A stretch of 6,308 bases of DNA. Source: an uncultured Erythrobacteraceae bacterium. Lineage in GTDB: Bacteria; Pseudomonadota; Alphaproteobacteria; Sphingomonadales; Sphingomonadaceae. Position numbers and translations under genes: made by a program. Shown one piece after another: positions 1 through 5,553 of this stretch. The notes under the pieces were generated by a model. The model was not told the origin of the DNA. It saw only the letters and a list, made by a program, of their open reading frames with translations, and did not search any database. The stretch's first letter is position 1. Each line of letters opens with the position of its first letter. Where the stretch lies: positions 1 to 6,308 of the forward strand of contig CATMNW010000161.1 of the NCBI GenBank assembly GCA_950071875.1. Reading direction: 5' to 3'.

Positions 1-1527
1 CCCGCTGGCAATTACACTATGCTGCGATTCCATCAGCAAAGCCGGTCCGATGTCGAGCGGCGCTGCAATTTCACCTTTTGGCAATCGGGCAATCATCGGC
101 GCGGCCGCGGCGATATCGCATCCAGATGCGCGTGAACCTGCCGGTGCCATGCGGGGTGCGGACTCTGTGGCCTTCACGGGAGACACTTGGGCGAGCACCG
201 CGAGGGGCAGGGTAGGGACGAAGGCCAGCGCGATTGCGACGGCGCCGACCAGCCGGCGGGAAATCGGCGAGGGGCCGCGGACCGCAGCGAGCCAGCGCTG
301 TAATTGCCAGCCCAGCGGCACCGCGGCGAGGGCCGCGGCAACTGCACTTGCGCGGTTGACCATCACGCTAACGGCAAGCGCCGCGATAATCAGCAAGAGG
401 TAATCGAACCAGAACCTGCGAAGCCAGTCGTTCGACCGGGCAGCTAGCGCAACAGCCGCAAACAGGCCGAAGACCGGGAGGATTACCGATTGCAGCACGG
501 TCGCAATATCCTGTTTCCAGACTGGCAACCCTTCCGGCACGCGTGCAAGCCAGACGTCCCGCACCATCGGATCGGTTGCTGCGAAGCCACCGGCCAGACA
601 ATCGGGCGCGCCCAGCATGGCTATCGCACCCACACCCGCCGCGATTACCGAGAAACCGCCGGTCAGCCCGGCGAGTGACAGCGGTTGTCGTTCGAGAACA
701 GTAACACCCAGCGCACCCCAGCAAATCATGCCGAGGAATGGCGGCGACAGCGTATCGCAGTGAGCGGCCAGATCGGCGGGACCGCGCGTGGCTGCGAATA
801 TCGCAAGCGAAGCAAAGGCCAGTACCTGCAGTCCGCGAACCAGCAGCACGCGGTCCGTTCTGTCGCGCAGCCAGCGCAGCGCAGCGATACCGCAGAACGC
901 GAGCGCCATCGGAAGGCCCTCGACAGAAATGGCAAGCCAGCATGCGAGGGCAAGTCCGAGGACAATACCGCCTCTCGCAGGGTCGCGAGCGGCAAGTGCA
1001 TTGGCCGCAGCCAGAGCGCAGACAATCTGCCAGCCATGATGATCGATCCTCAGAGGACCGAACTGGAACAGCAATGGGGCCGACAGGGCCATCACCAAGC
1101 CGGCAAGCGTGGCCGCTTCCAGATCGATCAGCCGCCAGGCGAGGCGGACCACCAGCAGAATGGCGCAAAAGAGTGAGACCAAGGGAACGGTGACCAGCGC
1201 AATGATTTCCCCCGTCCCTTGACCGAACAGGGGTGAAAGCGCGCCGATAATAAGCAGGAGCGGAATATCGACCAGCCGCGACCAATGCATCGGAACGCCT
1301 CCATTGGGCGCATCGATGCGGTACTGGATCAGGTCATACCAGCTCTGTCCGCCAAGAAGGTCGCGTACCTGCACCAAACGCAGGATGTCGTCGGGATCGG
1401 GGAATCGCCTGGCGGCTATGTTTGCCCAGTTGGCAAGTAAAAGAACCGTAGCGACCAATGCCCACACGAGCGTTGCCCGCTTGAGCAAGCCTGGTTCCCA
1501 TGTGGGCTTGCGGCGCTCTTCGATCAT
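1..1527 (-). CDS. Polytopic GT-C/STT3-like membrane glycosyltransferase (3' end beyond window)
   Basis: The frame is open from ATG at 1527 to the left edge: 509 codons with no stop. The product is very hydrophobic, with many membrane helices, for example about residues 18-36, 88-101, 107-129, 138-155, 185-200, 231-246, 289-305, 342-363, 374-389 and 424-446. After the first helix an acidic loop carries PDPDD (43-47) and then an HWSRLVD segment (81-87). A second polar motif, IDHHGWQ, is at 161-167. An acidic first periplasmic loop and a second D/H-rich loop match the layout of STT3/AglB-type GT-C enzymes, which transfer sugars from polyprenyl-phosphate carriers outside the membrane. After the last visible helix a soluble part begins (about 447 onward) and includes DIGPALL (492-498). 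The gene starts one base after the gtrA-like stop, so translation is probably coupled. The GT-C assignment rests on motifs and topology. The substrate is unknown, and a polymerase or ligase of the same fold is possible. Confidence 0.72.
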   Translation of the reverse strand, partial: MIEERRKPTWEPGLLKRATLVWALVATVLLLANWANIAARRFPDPDDILRLVQVRDLLGGQSWYDLIQYRIDAPNGGVPMHWSRLVDIPLLLIIGALSPLFGQGTGEIIALVTVPLVSLFCAILLVVRLAWRLIDLEAATLAGLVMALSAPLLFQFGPLRIDHHGWQIVCALAAANALAARDPARGGIVLGLALACWLAISVEGLPMALAFCGIAALRWLRDRTDRVLLVRGLQVLAFASLAIFAATRGPADLAAHCDTLSPPFLGMICWGALGVTVLERQPLSLAGLTGGFSVIAAGVGAIAMLGAPDCLAGGFAATDPMVRDVWLARVPEGLPVWKQDIATVLQSVILPVFGLFAAVALAARSNDWLRRFWFDYLLLIIAALAVSVMVNRASAVAAALAAVPLGWQLQRWLAAVRGPSPISRRLVGAVAIALAFVPTLPLAVLAQVSPVKATESAPRMAPAGSRASGCDIAAAAPMIARLPKGEIAAPLDIGPALLMESQHSVIASG

Positions 1528-1528
1528 G

Positions 1529-1945
1529 TCAGGTCGCACTTGCCTTGCGAAATACGATCCTGCTGCGGATGAGCCATGTGGCGATGAAACTGCAGCCGAT
1601 GGCTACGAGCTTTGCAAAACGCGGATCGATGCCCACCAATTCGCCACCGCCCACGAGGAGGGTCGTGATTCCAAGGCCGACGAAGGCCGACAACACGAAC
1701 AGCATTTTCTGCCAGCTGCGACTGGCACTGTTCCGTGCGACCTGCTCGGAAAACACTGCCCTGCTGGACATCAGCCAGTGCGCGGCGATCCCTGCGCTAT
1801 AGCCTGCAGCAGAGGCGACGACTGCGCTGGTTCCGGTAGCCAGAAGCAACAGGAAACAGGCCATATCGACTGCGAGAGCCCCGACGCTGGCCAGAATGTA
1901 GCGCACGAACTGGACGTCGCGCAGCCGTGCAAGAAGATCCTGCAT
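1529..1945 (-). CDS. GtrA-family four-helix membrane protein
   Basis: This is a 138-residue protein with four predicted membrane helices at about residues 13-36, 39-58, 84-104 and 112-130. Both the size and the helix layout are typical of the GtrA family (PF04138). The FVRYILASVGALAVDMACF opening and the C-terminal pattern FAKLVAIGCSFIATWLIRSRIVF are characteristic. GtrA proteins are thought to help move or present polyprenyl-linked sugars across the inner membrane for periplasmic glycosyltransferases. Its ATG overlaps the stop of the upstream FAD gene (TGATG) and its own stop is one base from the start of the GT-C-like gene, so all three are very likely co-transcribed and translationally coupled. 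The family call is firm. The cargo is not known. Confidence 0.9.
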   Translation of the reverse strand: MQDLLARLRDVQFVRYILASVGALAVDMACFLLLLATGTSAVVASAAGYSAGIAAHWLMSSRAVFSEQVARNSASRSWQKMLFVLSAFVGLGITTLLVGGGELVGIDPRFAKLVAIGCSFIATWLIRSRIVFRKASAT

Positions 1946-3528
1946 CAGGCAGCCTCGCGATCCGATCCGATTCTTTCAGGCACTTCGCGCAGCGATGACA
2001 ACGCGGCAGCCTGATCAGAGCTGACCGGGCGATGCGAAAGCTGCTTGCCTGCATCTGCGAGCTGACCTTCTTCGCCAGCTTCGTGATATTCGGCATCCTC
2101 GTTTACGCACCAGGTGTCATAGATGCGTTCGCCTGCGAGAATGTTCTCCACCGTCAGCATGGCCGTCATCATGGCGTGGTCCTGATTGTTATAGCGATGC
2201 ATTCCGTTGCGACCGACCAGGTGCAGCGTGGGGTGCTTTTCTTCCAGTTCGCGACGCATCGCATCGACATTGGCGGCATAGCTTTCGTCGTAGACAGGGT
2301 AAGCCTTTTCCTGCCTCACGACGGCACCGGATTTGACCTTGGCGCGATCGACAAGACCGAGAATTTCCGTCTCGCGCGTTGCCAGTTCCACCAAGTCGCC
2401 GTCGTCCATCGACCAGAGGCCATCGCCTTCGAAACAGAAATACTCGAGGCCGACACAAGCCATATTCTCGTCGGGGATCATTTCGGGCGACCAGCTACGG
2501 AAGTTCTGGACGCGACCGACTTTCACCTTGCTATCATGGATATAGATCCAGTTATCGGGAAACAGGTCTTCGCCCTCGACCATCAGCGCAACCGTAAGGA
2601 AGTCGCGGTACTTGAGATCCCCGGCCTGCAGGGTCGATTTGGGGAGAGGGTGCAATCGCCTTGCCAGTTCGCGCATCGGGGCCGAACTGATCGCGTGCCT
2701 GGCATTGATTGCGATATCGCCGTCCGGTCCGCTCGCGCTCAGGCGCCAGCCACCTTGGGTATCGGCCGAAAGCTGCTTGAGCGCGTGTCCCATGAACAGG
2801 TGGCCACTGCCAGTTGCCAGAACCTTGTCGCGCGCTGCGTCCCACATCATTCCCGGACCGAGACGTGGATAGCGAAAAGTCTCCAGCAAGGTCTTTGTGG
2901 CCATGCCATCGTTCGGCTTCCTGTTGAGGCCCAGGCTACGTTTCAGCCCGTCAACTACTGCGCTCCACAGGCTGAGGCCCTTGATGCGCTGGGCGGCCCA
3001 GTCGGCGCTCATTTCGTTGCAGGGCATGCCCCACACCTTCTCGGTATAGGTCTTGAAGAAGATGGAATAGAGCTTTTCGCCAAACTGGTTGGTGGTCCAG
3101 TCCTCGAAGCTCTTCACAGCCTTCTTCGGGAATAGCTTGTAGCGCAGGTAACTTGCCATGCAGGCGGTCGAGCGCCAGATGCCGAGGTTCCACAGCGCTT
3201 CAAAGGCGCGCAGAGGGTAGCTGTAAAACTTGCCCTCGTAATAAATGCGGCTCATTCGTGGCCGCTGGATGAAATCCTCTTCACCCAGGATCTCGTTCCA
3301 CAGATCGACCACCTGCTGCGATTTCGAAAAGAACCTGTGTCCGCCGATATCGAAGCGATATCCTTCATGCTCGACCGTGCGGCTTATGCCGCCGACATAT
3401 GTCGCGTCCTGCTCGATGATGGCAACCGACTTACCCTGTTTGGTAAGCAGATAGGCAGCGGTCAGCCCAGCGGGCCCCGCGCCGACGATCGCCACATCGA
3501 CGCTGAGTTCCTGCGATTGGACGGTCAT
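1945..3528 (-). CDS. UDP-galactopyranose mutase-like FAD-dependent oxidoreductase
   Basis: This 527-residue flavoprotein opens with a Rossmann dinucleotide motif GAGPAG (16-21) and the ribose-binding acid E39. The segments GGHRFFS (62-68), GKFYSYPL (99-106) and YTEKVWG (161-167) parallel conserved blocks of UDP-galactopyranose mutases. A C-terminal FAD-contact block GRNGMHRYNNQDHAM follows at about 439-453. The last roughly 50 residues are polar and probably disordered. True mutases interconvert UDP-galactopyranose and UDP-galactofuranose; this protein is longer (about 370-390 residues is usual for bacterial Glf) and belongs to a related group often labelled only NAD(P)/FAD-dependent oxidoreductase. 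The reaction is therefore an inference. An in-frame ATG exists at 3546, but 3528 is preferred because GGGGGAA lies just before it. The gene heads the unit with the GtrA-like and GT-C-like genes, which supports a role in supplying a sugar donor. Confidence 0.85.
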   Translation of the reverse strand: MTVQSQELSVDVAIVGAGPAGLTAAYLLTKQGKSVAIIEQDATYVGGISRTVEHEGYRFDIGGHRFFSKSQQVVDLWNEILGEEDFIQRPRMSRIYYEGKFYSYPLRAFEALWNLGIWRSTACMASYLRYKLFPKKAVKSFEDWTTNQFGEKLYSIFFKTYTEKVWGMPCNEMSADWAAQRIKGLSLWSAVVDGLKRSLGLNRKPNDGMATKTLLETFRYPRLGPGMMWDAARDKVLATGSGHLFMGHALKQLSADTQGGWRLSASGPDGDIAINARHAISSAPMRELARRLHPLPKSTLQAGDLKYRDFLTVALMVEGEDLFPDNWIYIHDSKVKVGRVQNFRSWSPEMIPDENMACVGLEYFCFEGDGLWSMDDGDLVELATRETEILGLVDRAKVKSGAVVRQEKAYPVYDESYAANVDAMRRELEEKHPTLHLVGRNGMHRYNNQDHAMMTAMLTVENILAGERIYDTWCVNEDAEYHEAGEEGQLADAGKQLSHRPVSSDQAAALSSLREVPERIGSDREAA

Positions 3529-3572
3529 GGTTTCCCCCGGTTTCATTACCTGACCGGGAGTGAAGGATAATG

Positions 3573-3588
3573 GTTAGGACATGGTTAA
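3573..3588 (-). promoter_or_regulatory. CtrA-like box upstream of the FAD gene
   Basis: On the minus strand this reads TTAA-CCATGTC-CTAAC, one mismatch from the alphaproteobacterial CtrA consensus TTAA-N7-TTAAC, in the same orientation as the gene. It ends 44 bases before the preferred ATG at 3528 and only 26 before the alternative at 3546. A promoter here would leave a normal leader only for the 3528 start. TTAA is rare in this GC-rich window. Binding is inferred, not shown. Confidence 0.4.
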
Positions 3589-3612
3589 CACCGCGTCGCC
3601 AGGCAGTGGGTA

Positions 3613-4245
3613 TCAGTCGTCGAGGCTGAGAAGGTGGGGGCACTGCACCTTGACTGCAAGCATGGCGAAATCGCGCAGGCTGAACGTGTCTTCGAACACG
3701 AGGCCGTAGTTGCTGTCCTTGCGCCAGCGTACCGTGCAGCGGATGTCGGGCAATTGGGGGCAGGATATGGTAACCCGCTGATCGATCGCGAAGATCTGGT
3801 CGCATTCGATCCGCGCGCCCTGCTGGGAAAGGTTGAGGCTTACCGCTTTCGCACGCCCCGTAAGTGCCGCGATTTCCAGCGGAATGACGATATTCAGGCG
3901 GAGCTGGCGCTTTGGAAAAGTCCAGTTTTCATGGACCAGGCGGTCGACTGCGACGGGCTTGTCGAACTGGTAGCTCGCTTCCAAACCGTCCGCGCGGACC
4001 TGGGTCATCTCGTACCGCTCGCCGTTCTGGAGCTCCAGCGCGATGGCATGATCGGTAGGAAGCGCATGGAAGGTGCGCAGTGAAACGCCGGTCGAGGATA
4101 CGTCGCGGATGACACAGACGAATTCACCCTGCCCGCAGACGAGCTTCGCCGAGCGGATCAGGGACGTGTACCGCGGTGCGCCGCGCTGGTCGGCCGCCGT
4201 GGTCGCTTCAGTCTCTTCCGATCTGAGTCCGGTCGTGAAATCCAT
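3613..4245 (-). CDS. Tandem PilZ-domain protein (candidate c-di-GMP effector)
   Basis: This 210-residue soluble protein has two PilZ-like beta-barrel modules. The first (about 19-100) has the c-di-GMP signature pair intact: R21xxxR25 (RGAPR) and DVSSTG at 48-53 (DxSxxG). The second (about 109-200) has KRQLR at 112-116 and NLSQQG at 138-143. Its arginine spacing is shifted and Asp is replaced by Asn, so it may bind ligand weakly or serve as a structural or dimer domain. There is no catalytic domain, signal peptide or membrane helix, so it probably acts as a cytoplasmic c-di-GMP receptor for motility, exopolysaccharide or the cell cycle. The start is ATG 4245, with GGGAG ten bases upstream; a TTG at 4263 would add six residues. 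The gene is followed after 84 bases by the FAD gene on the same strand and may or may not share its transcript. Confidence 0.88.
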   Translation of the reverse strand: MDFTTGLRSEETEATTAADQRGAPRYTSLIRSAKLVCGQGEFVCVIRDVSSTGVSLRTFHALPTDHAIALELQNGERYEMTQVRADGLEASYQFDKPVAVDRLVHENWTFPKRQLRLNIVIPLEIAALTGRAKAVSLNLSQQGARIECDQIFAIDQRVTISCPQLPDIRCTVRWRKDSNYGLVFEDTFSLRDFAMLAVKVQCPHLLSLDD

Positions 4246-4324
4246 CGTGCCTACGCTCCCCAAGTGCGGACCGCGTTCCTAATGCAGCCACATACACCTT
4301 GGGCTGGTGCCCCTTCGAGCATCG

Positions 4325-4357
4325 CTAATAGGTGTCTAGGGGTTAACGCTGGGATAA
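4325..4357 (-). promoter_or_regulatory. Candidate CtrA-box promoter of the PilZ gene
   Basis: On the minus strand, TTAT-CCCAGCG-TTAAC occupies 4357-4342, one mismatch from the CtrA consensus TTAA-N7-TTAAC. Eleven bases further on is TATTAG (4330-4325), a reasonable -10 element. A CtrA site at the -35 position with a -10 close downstream is the usual layout of CtrA-activated promoters. The -10 lies about 80 bases before the PilZ ATG at 4245. The pattern is visible, but its function is inferred. Confidence 0.4.
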
Positions 4358-4396
4358 ATCGCACAAGCTTTTTAGAAATTGGGCTGACGAGGCGCC

Positions 4397-4481
4397 TGGT
4401 GCGGGTGGTGGGACTCGAACCCACACGTCCAAAGGACAGGGGATTTTAAGTCCCCGGCGTCTACCATTCCGCCACACCCGC
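4397..4481 (-). tRNA. tRNA-Leu (anticodon UAA)
   Basis: The minus strand folds as a class II tRNA. The acceptor stem pairs GCGGGTG (from 4481) with CACCCGC (to 4401), followed by discriminator A and an encoded CCA (4399-4397). The D-arm region contains TGGCGGAATGGTAGACGC. The anticodon stem GGGGA/TCCCC encloses the loop CTTAAAA, giving anticodon TAA (4448-4446), which reads UUA and, through wobble, UUG leucine codons. A long variable arm, TGTCCTTTGGACG, is as expected for leucine tRNAs, and the T-arm holds GGTTCGAGTCC. It lies downstream of ihfB on the same strand, 67 bases after its stop. A weak candidate promoter of its own is TTGCGG (4524-4519), a 17-base spacer and TAGGCA (4501-4496). Confidence 0.97.
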
Positions 4482-4518
4482 CGCTTGGCGCGGCGTGCCT
4501 ACTGCCATGAAGCCTGTC

Positions 4519-4539
4519 CCGCAATCGCGCTGATCGCGG
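4519..4539 (-). other. Hairpin downstream of ihfB
   Basis: Nine bases after the ihfB stop, the minus strand reads CCGCGATC-AGCGC-GATTGCGG. This is an 8-bp stem with one G-U pair and a 5-base loop. No T-run follows, so it is not a standard Rho-independent terminator. It could protect the 3' end of ihfB mRNA, slow transcription, or mark processing before the tRNA. Confidence 0.35.
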
Positions 4540-4548
4540 AAACCCAAA

Positions 4549-4830
4549 TCAGTCCTGATTGAGGCGCAGGCGCATTTCCTTGCCCGGCTTGAAATACGGC
4601 ACGCGCTTGGCGGGAACGTCGACAGCTTCACCGGTCCGCGGATTGCGACCCTTGCGGGCCTCGCGTTCGCGAGTGGAGAACGCGCCGAAACCGCGCAATT
4701 CAACCCGCCCGCCTTCTGCCAGACGCTGGGAAATCTCTTCGAAGAAAATGTCGACTATCTGTTCGACTTCTTCGGTTCGCAATTCCGGATTATCCTGGGC
4801 CAGGGCCGCGAGAAGTTCGGAGCGGATCAT
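4549..4830 (-). CDS. ihfB: Integration host factor subunit beta
   Basis: This 93-residue DNA-bending protein forms a heterodimer with IhfA and binds the minor groove to bend DNA sharply in recombination, transcription and replication. The whole family fold is present: N-terminal helices (about 2-38), the VELRGFGAF segment (43-51), and the HU/IHF signature GRNPRTGE (61-68). P64 is the intercalating proline at the tip of the beta-ribbon arm. The ending VPAKRVPYFKPGKEMRLRLN is typical of the beta subunit and separates it from IhfA and HU. The length matches the family. The start is ATG 4830, preceded by a strong ribosome binding site AAGGAGA about six bases upstream; the longer open frame to 4890 has no such support. 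The gene stands alone here, with tRNA-Leu downstream and a gntR-type gene upstream on the same strand. Confidence 0.97.
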   Translation of the reverse strand: MIRSELLAALAQDNPELRTEEVEQIVDIFFEEISQRLAEGGRVELRGFGAFSTREREARKGRNPRTGEAVDVPAKRVPYFKPGKEMRLRLNQD

Positions 4831-4992
4831 ACAGCATCTCCTTGCCGGCCATCCTTGCGTAGGCGGCAGCTCGTGTTTTCCATTCGACAACCCTGGTGCA
4901 ACCGCGAAAATCTGCGCGTTTGCTGCGTCAATCTTGTGCCAGATGAATGCCTTAGCCGCAAGCAGTCCGTTGCCGGAACCGGAATGGGGCCA
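4831..4992 (-). promoter_or_regulatory. ihfB upstream region
   Basis: These 162 bases separate the gntR stop from the ihfB start. They hold the ihfB ribosome binding site (AAGGAGA next to the ATG) and probably its promoter. A TTGACG (4931-4926, minus strand) could be a -35 element, but no convincing -10 follows at the right distance. I see no small gene here. Confidence 0.35.
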
Positions 4993-5334
4993 TCAGGCGT
5001 CTGCCAGCAGCTCCCTGGCGGAAACGCCCAAACGGTCCATCCTGGCTCGGATTTCTGGCCATTCGGTGGACAGGAAAGCCTCCCTTTCGCTGCGCCGGAG
5101 CCGGTCGGCCGCGCCGGAAACGACATACATCCCCACCCCGCGCTGGACTTCGACCAGTCCGTCGTTCTGGAACTGCTGATAGGCCTTTGCAACCGTGAGC
5201 GGGTTTGCGCCCTGCTCTGCTGCCAGTGCGCGGACCGAGGGCAGCATTTCGCCTTCGCGGTAGTCGCCGTCGATTATGGCCGCCGCGATCATGTCGCGCA
5301 GCTTGAGATAAACGGGCTTTGACTGGTTTGGCAT
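4993..5334 (-). CDS. GntR-family transcriptional regulator, short YtrA-like type
   Basis: This 113-residue repressor-type protein has an N-terminal GntR winged helix-turn-helix (about 8-75). The LPSVRALAAEQGANPLTVAKAYQ stretch covers the helix-turn-helix and DGLVEVQRGVGMYV the wing. The C-terminal part is only about 40 residues, with no FCD, UTRA or aminotransferase domain, which is the layout of the YtrA subgroup. YtrA regulators usually respond to small ligands or cell-envelope stress and often repress themselves and neighbouring transport genes. The start is ATG 5334, preceded by GGGGA at a suitable distance; the upstream in-frame ATG at 5388 adds residues unlike the family. It is divergent from the POT transporter gene, which is therefore a possible but unproven target. 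No ABC transporter, the usual YtrA partner, is in the window. Confidence 0.93.
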   Translation of the reverse strand: MPNQSKPVYLKLRDMIAAAIIDGDYREGEMLPSVRALAAEQGANPLTVAKAYQQFQNDGLVEVQRGVGMYVVSGAADRLRRSEREAFLSTEWPEIRARMDRLGVSARELLADA

Positions 5335-5350
5335 TGCGATTCCCCGGCGA

Positions 5351-5376
5351 GATACTGATACAGTGCCATAATACAG
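5351..5376 (-). promoter_or_regulatory. Candidate gntR promoter and operator
   Basis: On the minus strand TATTAT (5373-5368) is a good -10 match. Overlapping it and just downstream are the inverted repeat ACTG-ATA-CAGT (5354-5364) and two direct copies of ATACAG (5358-5363 and 5371-5376, plus strand). An operator covering the start of transcription, 20-30 bases before the ATG, would suit self-repression by this GntR protein. No good -35 is visible. Confidence 0.35.
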
Positions 5377-5437
5377 CGCGGCGCACAAGGTTCCGAGAAG
5401 GGCGTCCGCTCACTGCTTCGGTCCAGCACGCAGGGCG

Positions 5438-5452
5438 GTAACTTACGTAACT
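5438..5452 (+). repeat. GTAACT direct repeat around TTACGTAA palindrome
   Basis: GTAACT occurs at 5438-5443 and again at 5447-5452, nine bases apart, and the perfect palindrome TTACGTAA (5443-5450) joins them. The arrangement looks like a binding site for a dimeric regulator in the middle of the divergent region. I cannot name the regulator. Confidence 0.35.
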
Positions 5453-5490
5453 AAAGCTTCACATTGGGCGCGACGTCGCTAGGGTGCGCG

Positions 5491-5526
5491 CTTCTTCGGG
5501 GAGGAAGCCGGCATCCACGGCTTCCT
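5491..5526 (+). promoter_or_regulatory. Two mutually exclusive hairpins in the transporter leader
   Basis: Hairpin A pairs CTTCTTC (5491-5497) with GAGGAAG (5501-5507) over a GGG loop, with one G-U pair. Hairpin B pairs AGGAAGCCG (5502-5510) perfectly with CGGCTTCCT (5518-5526) over a 7-base loop. They share 5502-5507 and cannot form together. B ends 27 bases before the transporter ATG and is followed by A/T-rich sequence, but not a clean T-run. It may be a transcription or translation control element, or simply a protein-binding dyad. Confidence 0.4.
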
Positions 5527-5553
5527 GAATATATTTCGAGAGGTTTGCCACAT

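Larger units (their letters stand above)
5335..5553. other. Divergent intergenic region between gntR and the POT transporter gene
   Basis: This 219-bp non-coding stretch must hold promoters for both flanking genes. The gntR side carries the TATTAT and ATACAG/ACTGATACAGT repeats. The centre has TTACGTAA (5443-5450), flanked by two GTAACT copies (5438-5443 and 5447-5452). The transporter side has two overlapping hairpins (5491-5526) and an A/T-rich stretch before the ribosome binding site. No small ORF with family features is visible. Confidence 0.6.

Noticed and set aside
368..1285. A 305-codon minus-strand frame inside the GT-C-like gene
   Set aside because: It is rich in Arg, Cys and Ser with no membrane pattern, and is out of frame with the 509-codon hydrophobic frame that starts right after the gtrA-like gene.
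2032..3135. A 367-codon open frame on the plus strand opposite the FAD gene
   Set aside because: It mirrors the coding frame of a clearly recognisable flavoprotein, has no family features and no convincing ribosome binding site. Long antisense frames are common in GC-rich genes.
3589..3608. Hairpin CACTGC/GCGGTG just after the PilZ stop (minus strand) as a terminator
   Set aside because: Only six pairs with one G-U, an 8-base loop and no T-run; it also adjoins the CtrA-like box, so a terminator call is not supported.
4301..4312. GGGC-TGGT-GCCC dyad between the PilZ gene and the tRNA
   Set aside because: A 4-bp stem is too weak to separate from chance.
4264..4449. Small plus-strand frame ending in VGLEPTRPKDRGF
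   Set aside because: This is the known false peptide from translating the antisense strand of a tRNA-Leu gene.
4973..4982. CCGGAACCGG palindrome downstream of the gntR stop
   Set aside because: The loop would be two bases, too short for a stable hairpin, and no T-run follows. Such short dyads are expected by chance in GC-rich DNA.
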